Below are positions 1 through 6,073 of a stretch of DNA of 6,575 nt, piece by piece. How positions within the stretch are numbered: the stretch's first letter is position 1; each line of letters opens with the position of its first letter. The DNA is from Treponema sp. Its GTDB lineage: Bacteria > Spirochaetota > Spirochaetia > Treponematales > Treponemataceae. Where the stretch lies: assembly GCA_017613485.1 (NCBI GenBank), contig JAGADS010000021.1, positions 1 to 6,575 on the forward strand, given 5' to 3'. The notes under the pieces were generated by a model, which worked only from the letters and a program-made list of their open reading frames with translations, made no database searches and had not been told where the DNA came from. The position numbers and the translations under genes are program-made.

Positions 1-137
1 GATATAGAAGAAAATGAATACGAAAGCCCCGGCTCGGCAATTCCCGCAATATCGCGTTCAAGTTCGCCAAAAGTCAGGGCCAGTTTCCGCCGTTTTTGTC
101 CGGCCGAAAGTTGAAAAAGTTTTTCCGGTGCAATCAT
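1..137 (-). CDS. Unrecognised protein, N-terminal fragment (runs off the left edge)
   Basis: An open frame of 45 codons starts at an ATG (137-135) and stays open to the window edge, so only the N-terminus is seen. It begins MIAPEKLFQLSAGQKRRKLA and continues with an acidic/hydrophobic mix ending near GLSYSFSSI. There is no signal peptide or membrane segment. The ATG is the first start codon after an in-frame stop at about 173, and it lies 19 bases after the stop of the dehydrogenase-like gene on the same strand, so co-transcription is likely. No convincing Shine-Dalgarno sequence precedes it; translational coupling to the upstream gene would be one explanation. I do not recognise the family. 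The basic LSxxxKRRKLA stretch is faintly like the start of some class II HMG-CoA reductases, but this is too little to name it. Confidence 0.5.
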   Translation of the reverse strand, partial: MIAPEKLFQLSAGQKRRKLALTFGELERDIAGIAEPGLSYSFSSI

Positions 138-156
138 TGCTTTGCAGTCATCGGTA

Positions 157-1305
157 TCAGAATGCCTGCTTTATAAGGTCAAACAGGTCATCACTTGTCA
201 TGCTGCGCTGTACGGTCGTAATCAGGTCAAGCTCGCCACCGTCCTCTGCGGAAAGTGAAAGCTGCTCTATGCTTACGTTAAGGTCCTTTAAGCGTGCAGG
301 AAGATTTGCCTTTGCGATGTGCTGCCTTACGTATTCAGCAAGTGCATCAACCGCATCACTGTCACTTGAATCAGCAGGTGCCGCCCTAAGAATACGGGAA
401 ACACGTGCAAGCCTGTCACTCCTGAACTTAGCCGCATCCTCGATGATATACGGGAACAGGATTGATGCAATAAGCGGTTTTGTTATCTTGAACCTTGAGT
501 TTACACAAAGAGAAATCAGTGAGCCTGCACCGATAGAGCTTGATGCCGCCGCCAAAGATGCCATGCATCCTGCCTGACTGTAAAGGACTTCCTGCGGAGT
601 GGTGATTGTAAGGGTTGGTGAACCATCTATGGCATATCCCAGAAGCTCAACTGCCTTTTCCGCAATCATGTCGCTGAAGAACGTTGCCTTCTGACTCAGG
701 TATGCCTCGGTTGCAATGGCCAGTGTCTCTATTGCCATGGCAGCTGTCTGGTTCTCTGTAAGCGTAACCGTGAGGTTCGGGTCAAAAAGTGCCAGCTTGC
801 AGAGTCCCGGGGGGCTTTTAAGAAGCTTGATTTTTGATGAACGTGCATCGACTATGGGTGTCCTGTCTGTGAACAGGAAATGGTCGCGGATTGTTGTAGG
901 CAGGGCAATGAGCGGAATCGGAGCGGTAGAAGTGGGAGAACCGTCGATAAAGTCATAGACCTCGTGATTCTCGTGATAGAGTGTGGCAACCGCACGTCCC
1001 ACATTGATGGCCTTAGAGCCTCCGACTGCAATTACCCCATGGATATGTGCCTGACGTGCCAGCGAAAGCGCGTTTGTAATGACCTCTGTATCAGCGCCTT
1101 CAGGAATTTCCTCAAAAACAAAGAAGTCGATAGAGCGGTCTTCCAGGGATTTTGTTACTTTCTCTGCATTGCCGACCTGTTTCAGGATTGGATCGACAAT
1201 AACCATGAATTTGCTGCCCCAGTCCTTTACATACTGACCAAGACGGCTTGTGGTGTAAGAACCCAGAACGATATTAGGCTGAATTTTGAAAATAAAATCG
1301 GACAT
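157..1305 (-). CDS. Iron-containing alcohol dehydrogenase-like protein lacking the metal-binding residues
   Basis: This 382-residue protein has the length and layout of group III (iron-type) alcohol dehydrogenases: an N-terminal Rossmann-like half, with VIAVGGSKAINVGRA at about 91-105 matching the family's GGGS nucleotide-binding loop, and a helical C-terminal half, with LFDPNLTVTLTENQTAA at about 173-189 matching the 'vDPeltltlP' segment. The catalytic features have changed. The PTTaGTGSE motif reads PTTIRDHF (136-143). The four family metal ligands (Asp, His, His, His) align by eye with Glu193, Ile197, Ser262 and Lys276. A normal Fe/Zn-dependent NAD(P)H alcohol dehydrogenase activity is therefore doubtful; it may use another chemistry or be a binding protein. 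The start is supported by AGGAG (1312-1316), 6 bases before the ATG. It sits downstream of a terminator, so it is probably the first gene of its own unit, with the left-edge gene following 19 bases later. No strong promoter is visible in 1306-1350. Fold is confident; function is not. Confidence 0.8.
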   Translation of the reverse strand: MSDFIFKIQPNIVLGSYTTSRLGQYVKDWGSKFMVIVDPILKQVGNAEKVTKSLEDRSIDFFVFEEIPEGADTEVITNALSLARQAHIHGVIAVGGSKAINVGRAVATLYHENHEVYDFIDGSPTSTAPIPLIALPTTIRDHFLFTDRTPIVDARSSKIKLLKSPPGLCKLALFDPNLTVTLTENQTAAMAIETLAIATEAYLSQKATFFSDMIAEKAVELLGYAIDGSPTLTITTPQEVLYSQAGCMASLAAASSSIGAGSLISLCVNSRFKITKPLIASILFPYIIEDAAKFRSDRLARVSRILRAAPADSSDSDAVDALAEYVRQHIAKANLPARLKDLNVSIEQLSLSAEDGGELDLITTVQRSMTSDDLFDLIKQAF

Positions 1306-1352
1306 TACATACTCCTAGATAGATTAACGGTATTTTTAACTGCCATCTTGAC

Positions 1353-1387
1353 AAAAAAAAAGACGGAAACCAAGTTCCGCCTTTTTT
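1353..1387 (-). terminator. Rho-independent terminator after flgM (bidirectional form)
   Basis: On the minus strand AAGGCGGAA (1383-1375), a 6-base loop and TTCCGTCTT (1368-1360) form a 9-bp stem with one G-U pair, followed by a run of T (1361-1353). The flanking A and T runs can lengthen the stem. On the plus strand the same hairpin has an A-C mismatch, so the minus-strand reading is the better one. It lies 40 bases after the flgM stop and about 50 bases before the next start codon. It should end the rsmI-flgM message and separate it from the dehydrogenase-like gene. Confidence 0.85.
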
Positions 1388-1422
1388 CTGAGATGATGCA
1401 GACATTACTGACTGCCCGGCAA

Positions 1423-1710
1423 TTACAGACCGTATGCACTCATGATGCGGTCGGCTGTAGCTGCAATCGTGCTCGGATTCAAGTAATTCGGATCCTGAAT
1501 CTTGAGCTTAATCTGCTCCACAAGCTGAGAACGCACGTCCGGTGTCTCAGAAGCAACCTGATTCAGGTAATAGCTTTCTGCAAGTTCCTTTGCCTCATCA
1601 GATACAGAGATTTCATCTGAACCTGCACGGTAAGCACCAACTGCATTTGAGCGCCTTACATTCTGCAAATTATTAAGAGGATTAACCCCAGAAACTTTAT
1701 CAATCATCAT
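1423..1710 (-). CDS. flgM: Anti-sigma-28 factor FlgM
   Basis: This 95-residue protein has the composition and C-terminal pattern of FlgM: DEISVSDEAKELAESYYL (32-49), then TPDVRSQLVEQIKLKIQ (56-72), then NYLNPSTIAATADRIM (75-90). These match the family's 'vslS..a', 'pdvR...V..ik..I..G.Y.v....iA..l' signature that contacts sigma-28 (FliA). The N-terminus is polar and probably disordered, as in known FlgM. The known role is to bind and hold sigma-28 until the hook-basal body is complete and FlgM is exported; in spirochaetes this concerns periplasmic flagella. The start is chosen at the first ATG of an ATGATG pair because AAGGAGG (1726-1720) lies 9 bases upstream; the longer frame opening at 1746 has no such site. 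The gene overlaps rsmI by 11 bases and its ribosome site lies within rsmI. A sigma-28-type promoter directly precedes it, implying autoregulation. Confidence 0.88.
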   Translation of the reverse strand: MMIDKVSGVNPLNNLQNVRRSNAVGAYRAGSDEISVSDEAKELAESYYLNQVASETPDVRSQLVEQIKLKIQDPNYLNPSTIAATADRIMSAYGL

Positions 1711-2434
1711 AGTAACCTTCCTCCTTAATATTATCGGAGTATTCATTTAAAAGTTTAATATTTTTATTACTAGAAATAAAAATAGCAAACTCGCCTAAAA
1801 CCTTGCTTCGAGACGAATAATCAGCCAGAATTTCAGCGGCTGTAGCGTCATTTATCTCCTCGTGAACCTTGGTAAGCTCACGTCCCACCACAACGTGGCG
1901 TTCTGAATCAATATCCGCAATGTCCTGAAGTAATTTTACCACACGATAAGGGCTTTCGTAAAGTACTATAGCGGCATCCTGTGCCATTAATTCCCTCAAA
2001 CGGCTTCTTCTGCGGCCCGGCTTTGGAGAAAGGAATCCCTCAAAAATCAGGGTCTTTCCCCCTGCCCCTGCCACCGAAACCAATGCCGCAAATGCACTTG
2101 GACCCGGAACCGGAATCACTTTATGCCCCGCCTTACGCACCAAACCCGCCAAAACAGCCCCGGGATCACTTATTCCAGGCTCTCCTGCGTCACTTGCGTA
2201 TGCCACGGTCTGTCCCTTGTCCAAAAGCTCAATGATTTTACCTGCCGCAAATTCCTCGTTCTGGGCACGACAGCTTATCATGGGCTTGCGGATTTCAAAA
2301 TGAGTCAGCAGCTCAAGGGTATGGCGTGTATCTTCCGCTGCCACCACATCCACTGCCTTGAAAGTCTCCAGCGCCCGGAAAGTAATGTCACCAAGATTCC
2401 CTATGGGCGTTCCGACAATGTATAATTCAGACAC
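1700..2434 (-). CDS. rsmI: 16S rRNA (cytidine-1402 2'-O)-methyltransferase RsmI
   Basis: RsmI uses S-adenosylmethionine to methylate the ribose of C1402 in the ribosomal decoding centre. The 244 residues carry the family motifs in order: VGTPIGNLGDI (7-17), AEDTRHT (33-39), SDAGEPGISDPG (81-92), PGPSA (110-114), YESPYR (159-164), GRELTKVHEE (184-193) and GEFAIFI (214-220). The protein is shorter than E. coli RsmI (286) because it ends soon after the methylase domain, with an acidic tail, EEGYYDD. The start is taken at GTG (2434-2432), since family members begin directly before LYIVGTP. The frame continues upstream to an ATG at 2506, but that would add a hydrophobic stretch and lie upstream of the -10 and -35 boxes. 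No Shine-Dalgarno sequence precedes the GTG, and the promoter predicts a leaderless message. Its 3' end overlaps flgM by 11 bases and holds that gene's promoter and ribosome site. Confidence 0.93.
   Translation of the reverse strand: MSELYIVGTPIGNLGDITFRALETFKAVDVVAAEDTRHTLELLTHFEIRKPMISCRAQNEEFAAGKIIELLDKGQTVAYASDAGEPGISDPGAVLAGLVRKAGHKVIPVPGPSAFAALVSVAGAGGKTLIFEGFLSPKPGRRRSRLRELMAQDAAIVLYESPYRVVKLLQDIADIDSERHVVVGRELTKVHEEINDATAAEILADYSSRSKVLGEFAIFISSNKNIKLLNEYSDNIKEEGYYDD
1720..1726 (-). promoter_or_regulatory. Ribosome binding site of flgM
   Basis: AAGGAGG on the minus strand, a full Shine-Dalgarno match 9 bases before the first ATG. It fixes the start at 1710 and lies inside the last codons of rsmI. 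A transcript from the sigma-28 promoter just upstream would begin at or within its first bases. Confidence 0.85.
1731..1757 (-). promoter_or_regulatory. Sigma-28 (FliA-type) promoter of flgM, inside rsmI
   Basis: The minus strand reads TAAACTTT (1757-1750), an 11-base spacer, then TCCGATAA (1738-1731). This matches the enterobacterial sigma-28 consensus TAAAGTTT-N11-GCCGATAA at 14 of 16 positions with exact spacing. The predicted start of transcription falls around 1726-1724, right at the flgM ribosome site, giving a leader of only about 15 bases. The element lies in the last 20 codons of rsmI. A sigma-28 promoter ahead of the gene for the sigma-28 inhibitor fits the known feedback in flagellar systems. 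Confidence 0.82.
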
Positions 2435-2457
2435 GGCTTTATTATATACCCAAAGCC
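2435..2457. repeat. Short dyad around the rsmI -10 box (operator-like)
   Basis: GGCTTT (2435-2440) and AAAGCC (2452-2457) are perfect 6-base inverted arms with an 11-base spacer that contains the whole TATAAT -10 element. One arm abuts the GTG start codon and the other lies in the -10/-35 spacer. The position suits a repressor operator, but no regulator is known and six-base arms can arise by chance. Confidence 0.4.
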
Positions 2458-2469
2458 ATAATAAGACAA
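2441..2469 (-). promoter_or_regulatory. Housekeeping (sigma-70 type) promoter of rsmI
   Basis: On the minus strand TTGTCT (2469-2464) and a perfect TATAAT (2446-2441) are separated by the ideal 17 bases. Counting 7 bases on from the -10 box places the start of transcription on or within a base or two of the rsmI GTG at 2434. This would be the main promoter for rsmI and for basal read-through into flgM. Confidence 0.8.
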
Positions 2470-2609
2470 GCACAGGAAAAATCACTAAATTCAGGGGTAA
2501 AAACAACCGATATTCTTAATAACTGGGGATAAATTGTCTTGATATGGTCCGTCTCAAGAGTTCTTCTGGGGCGGACTTCATGTTTCAGACTAAAAACAGG
2601 GTGGGAATA

Positions 2610-5600
2610 ATGATTCAGTTTTCAAAAACAGAGCGGATTGCCTCGAAAATTTGCGGTGTCCTGCTTTTTATCTTGGCTGCATTCTTGTCAGCTGCAATAA
2701 TCTTTAACATAATCGATTACAGGCCCGAGGGATCACTGGCATTTCTCTGGGACATAGGCTCAACACTCATAAATTCATACGGTTTCTCAAGCATATTGAT
2801 TCCAGGATTCCTTCTGGTGGCAGGTGCATTCTGCTTTGACTCTCAGTGGACCGTTCAGCGTGCAATGGGACTTTTAATCAGTGCCATTCCGTTTTTCACT
2901 GTTGTCACTGCCGAAAAAATCGCACGCAAAACGATAGCATTCGACACATACACAATCATGCTTGTTAAGCTCATTCTCCTTGGCGTAATCACGACTTTGC
3001 TGGTACTCACCGAATACCTTGTTGCAATGATAATCGCCTCAAAAATCATAAAGAGGAGTGCCGCTAAAAAGAATCCCGACAGCACCGCAGAGACTGTTGA
3101 TGAAACACAGGCTAATACAAATCAGGTTGAGAAAAAGCCCGGCATATTTGTAAGCATAAAGAATTATTTCTCAAAACCAAAAGACAAGCAAAAAGAAAAT
3201 ACACCACCGGAAGAAGTAGATCTTGATATCGAAGAGAGCATCGATGAAACCACAGTTGATGAGGCTGACTTGGATGAAGAACCCGTAAAACCTGTTCCAG
3301 TCGCGGAGAAAACTGTTGCGCTTAATAATTTCACAGATAATTCAAAAACAGAAAAAACAAAGGACGACACAGAGTTTAACGAGCCGAAAATTGCAGATAA
3401 CTTTTTCAGTGAGGAAAAACAGAAAACAGTTGTAATTCCTCAGACAACCGAAGAACTGCTTGAAGAAAGTGATGAAGATGCATTTGAGGAAAAAAAGCAG
3501 GGCATGGGAGAAACAATCTCAGGCCTGTGGAATTCCACAAAAAACAAATTCAAGGACTTGATGGAGTTCGGCAAGAAACGTGAGGCCGAGCAGGAAGAGG
3601 AAAAACAGAGGCGCAGGGAAGAAGCAAGGCGTGCAAAGGAAGAGGTGGACATAAACGATTATTACGAAGAAGCCGCTCCAGTACTTCCCAAAATCGATGA
3701 TGAAGAAAAAGCAGAAAAACCAGGCGAAGAACCATCTGAAAGAAAAAATGTATTCGTGACAGAACATAAACAGGAAGGTGACCAGTCCTTTATCGACGAA
3801 GAGACTTTTGACATCGAGGATGAGTATTTCCCGTCGCTAAAAGAAGACGAATACTCGGAGGATGATGACGACATTATCCGTCAGTTTGAAACAGGAAACC
3901 TTAAGCTGAATGAACTTGCCTCAACATTCTCAGACATTCAGGATGAAATTCTTGAAGAGGATGAAGACAACGGTGAAGAGGAAATCGACATTGACACTTT
4001 TGCGAATACAGAAACGAAAAAGACTTTCGGAGCAGACCAGGACAGCATAGTTTTTGAGGAAGATGAAGCAGAAGAAGACGAGGTTCAGGAAGACCCTGTC
4101 CCAGCAGCCAAGGCATATTATTACAGCGAGGAAGTTGCAAAGAGGCATGCCAAGGAAGATGCAGAGGCCATAGAAAAAAAGCGCAGGGAAATGCAGGCTC
4201 AGGCAGCGGCCGTTAAGAAAAACGATGCAGAGAAAAAACTTGTGGACATAGAATCTCCCAACCAGCAGAACTATCAGAACCAGGACACAGCTGTACAGGA
4301 AATCCCGGAAGAGCAGGAAGAAGCAGGTTTTGATGATTTTGAATTCGAAGATGATGAGCCAAAGGAACAAGAGGAAAAGAAACCAGAGAAGCACGGTCTT
4401 TTTGCAAGAGCAATGAGTGTTTCCGAATCCAACAGCAATGATGATACGGACGAAGAAGAGGAAGAAGTAGAAAGCGAAGACGAATACGAAGAAGAATACT
4501 CTGACTTTGATGATGAGCAGGAAGTAATTCAGGACGAGTATGAAGATCAAAAAAATATGGAGCCTGAAAAAATAAAACCTGATTATGTGGAAAAACCAAA
4601 AAGAAAAATTCCATCAGGACCATACAGCATACCGACATCTCTTTTGACCGCATACGAGGACAATCCATACTGGGTAATCGACGACGAGACAAAAGCCGCA
4701 GCCCTTAACCTAAAGGAAACGCTGGCAGAATTCAAGATTGAGGCAGAGATAACTGGAATTCAGAAAGGTCCGGTTGTAACAATGTTCGAAATCCTTCCCG
4801 CCCCTGGTGTAAAGCTTAACAGAATCGTTGCATTGCAGGACAACATTGCATTACGCCTTGCAGCAAGCTCAGTCCGCATTGTAGCCCCTATTCCCGGAAA
4901 ACACGCAGTTGGAATTGAAGTCCCGAATAAGGAAAGAGCCATAATCTCCATCAGGGAATGTCTTGAGCAGAACCGCCCCGAGTGGACAAAAATGGGAGTA
5001 CCGGTTGTACTTGGAAAAGACATTCAGGGAAACACACAGATAATTGATTTGGTAAAGACACCTCACCTTCTGATTGCCGGTGCAACAGGAGCAGGAAAAT
5101 CAGTCTGCGTCAACAGCATGATTCTGAGCATACTGTACAAGAGAAGTCCACGTGACGTAAAGATGATTTTGATTGACCCGAAGATCGTTGAGCTCAAGCT
5201 TTACAATGACATACCTCACCTTCTGACTCCGGTAATCACAGAACCAAAGAGGGCAATGCAGGCACTTCAATACTGCCTGTGCGAGATGGAAAGACGCTAT
5301 GCACTTCTGGACGGCATGTCTGTCCGCGACATAACCTCATACAACAGGAAAATCGTGGAGAAGAAAATCGCAACAGAGCACCTCCCCTATCTGATTGTCG
5401 TAATCGATGAGTTTGCAGACCTGATGGCAACAACAGGAAAACAGCTTGAGGGAGTTCTTGCACGTCTTGCCGCAATGAGCCGCGCAGTCGGAATCCACCT
5501 TGTACTTGCTACACAGAGGCCTTCTATCGATGTAATCACAGGATTGATCAAGGCAAACATCCCAAGCCGCATTGCATTCATGGTTGCAAGCAAAACAGAC

Positions 5601-6035
5601 AGCCGCATCATACTGGATCAAATGGGTGCAGACAAACTTCTGGGAAAAGGTGACATGCTCTACACATCCGCAACAGATCCATTCCCCATCCGCATTCAGG
5701 GAACATTTGTAAGTGACGGTGAAGTTGAGAATGTCGTGAATGCCGTAAAAGAATGGGGCGAGCCTGAATACATCGACGATGAGATTTTTGTTGACGATGA
5801 TGAGGACGGAGAGGACGGACAGATGTCTTTGTTCAACCCGGAGAACGGAGACCCGCTTTTTGAGAAGGCACTTGATATTGTAGTTCAGGCAGGAAAAGCT
5901 TCTGCATCATATATTCAGCGCCGTCTTAAAATTGGTTACAACCGTGCGGCACGTCTTGTAGAGGAAATGGAAGAACGTGGAATCGTGGGTCCTGCAAACG
6001 GAAGCAAACCCCGCGAGATAATCCACATGCCATGA
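2610..6035 (+). CDS. ftsK: FtsK/SpoIIIE-type DNA translocase with long acidic linker
   Basis: FtsK is a septal membrane motor that pumps chromosome termini across the closing septum and, in many bacteria, activates XerCD at dif. In this 1141-residue protein, four hydrophobic segments (about 15-36, 57-75, 84-101 and 115-146) anchor the N-terminus. An acidic linker follows (about 147-665). The C-terminal motor then has the alpha domain (about 668-815), Walker A GATGAGKS (824-831), Walker B LIVVIDEF (928-935), the LATQRP sensor segment (966-971) and a winged-helix gamma domain (1081-1141, with GYNRAARLVEEMEERGIV) that reads polar DNA motifs in known FtsK. E. coli FtsK is longer (about 1330) with a Pro/Gln-rich linker. 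The start is uncertain: ATG 2610 has a G-rich AGGGTGGG just before it and directly precedes the first membrane helix. In-frame ATGs at 2544 and 2580 would add 22 or 10 residues but have no ribosome site. The gene is divergent from rsmI. All motor motifs are intact, so it should be active. Confidence 0.95.
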   Translation: MIQFSKTERIASKICGVLLFILAAFLSAAIIFNIIDYRPEGSLAFLWDIGSTLINSYGFSSILIPGFLLVAGAFCFDSQWTVQRAMGLLISAIPFFTVVTAEKIARKTIAFDTYTIMLVKLILLGVITTLLVLTEYLVAMIIASKIIKRSAAKKNPDSTAETVDETQANTNQVEKKPGIFVSIKNYFSKPKDKQKENTPPEEVDLDIEESIDETTVDEADLDEEPVKPVPVAEKTVALNNFTDNSKTEKTKDDTEFNEPKIADNFFSEEKQKTVVIPQTTEELLEESDEDAFEEKKQGMGETISGLWNSTKNKFKDLMEFGKKREAEQEEEKQRRREEARRAKEEVDINDYYEEAAPVLPKIDDEEKAEKPGEEPSERKNVFVTEHKQEGDQSFIDEETFDIEDEYFPSLKEDEYSEDDDDIIRQFETGNLKLNELASTFSDIQDEILEEDEDNGEEEIDIDTFANTETKKTFGADQDSIVFEEDEAEEDEVQEDPVPAAKAYYYSEEVAKRHAKEDAEAIEKKRREMQAQAAAVKKNDAEKKLVDIESPNQQNYQNQDTAVQEIPEEQEEAGFDDFEFEDDEPKEQEEKKPEKHGLFARAMSVSESNSNDDTDEEEEEVESEDEYEEEYSDFDDEQEVIQDEYEDQKNMEPEKIKPDYVEKPKRKIPSGPYSIPTSLLTAYEDNPYWVIDDETKAAALNLKETLAEFKIEAEITGIQKGPVVTMFEILPAPGVKLNRIVALQDNIALRLAASSVRIVAPIPGKHAVGIEVPNKERAIISIRECLEQNRPEWTKMGVPVVLGKDIQGNTQIIDLVKTPHLLIAGATGAGKSVCVNSMILSILYKRSPRDVKMILIDPKIVELKLYNDIPHLLTPVITEPKRAMQALQYCLCEMERRYALLDGMSVRDITSYNRKIVEKKIATEHLPYLIVVIDEFADLMATTGKQLEGVLARLAAMSRAVGIHLVLATQRPSIDVITGLIKANIPSRIAFMVASKTDSRIILDQMGADKLLGKGDMLYTSATDPFPIRIQGTFVSDGEVENVVNAVKEWGEPEYIDDEIFVDDDEDGEDGQMSLFNPENGDPLFEKALDIVVQAGKASASYIQRRLKIGYNRAARLVEEMEERGIVGPANGSKPREIIHMP

Positions 6036-6073
6036 TGAAAACTATGAAATTTTTTTACGGAGAGTTACTATGA
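6035..6073 (+). CDS. Possible 12-codon mini-ORF bridging ftsK and the next gene
   Basis: It encodes MKTMKFFYGELL. Its ATG shares one base with the ftsK stop (TGATG at 6033-6037), and its own TGA shares two bases with the ATG of the next gene (ATGA at 6070-6073). Ribosomes ending ftsK could restart here and end exactly at the next start codon. It has no strong ribosome site of its own, and the peptide is too short to judge by content. It may be a coupling device or a chance open frame; I lean toward no peptide function. Confidence 0.3.
   Translation: MKTMKFFYGELL
6059..6062 (+). promoter_or_regulatory. Ribosome binding site of the exported protein gene
   Basis: GGAG lies 7 bases before the ATG at 6070 and supports that start over the in-frame alternatives. 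It is located inside the 12-codon mini-ORF. Confidence 0.7.

Noticed and set aside
1..137. Naming the left-edge fragment as HMG-CoA reductase
   Set aside because: Only a short LSxxxKRRKLA likeness supports it; 45 residues without a catalytic motif do not allow a name.
14..577. 187-codon plus-strand open frame over the end of the dehydrogenase-like gene
   Set aside because: It lies opposite a well-supported coding frame, has a low-complexity Ser/Ala/Arg composition, and shows no family motif.
1313..1355. Promoter for the dehydrogenase-like gene (TTGTCA near 1350, or a sigma-28-like ACCGTTAA)
   Set aside because: No -10 box stands at 16-18 bases from TTGTCA, and the ACCGTTAA has no TAAA box at the proper distance.
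880..1620. 246-codon plus-strand open frame spanning the dehydrogenase start, the terminator and flgM
   Set aside because: It runs antisense through two recognised genes and a terminator hairpin; its Cys/Arg-rich composition is that of a shadow frame.
1711..1746. Longer flgM start at ATG 1746 adding 12 residues
   Set aside because: No ribosome site precedes it, and it would place the sigma-28 promoter inside its own coding region, while AAGGAGG fits the ATG at 1710.
2435..2506. Longer rsmI start at ATG 2506 adding a hydrophobic 24-residue N-terminus that looks like a membrane anchor
   Set aside because: It lies upstream of a near-ideal promoter for the gene, has no ribosome site, and RsmI is a cytoplasmic enzyme that normally begins right before LYIVGTP.
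3930..4550. 206-codon minus-strand open frame, very rich in Phe, Leu and Val
   Set aside because: It is the antisense of the GAA/GAT-rich acidic linker of ftsK, which removes stop codons and yields Phe/Leu/Ile codons; there is no family resemblance or ribosome site.
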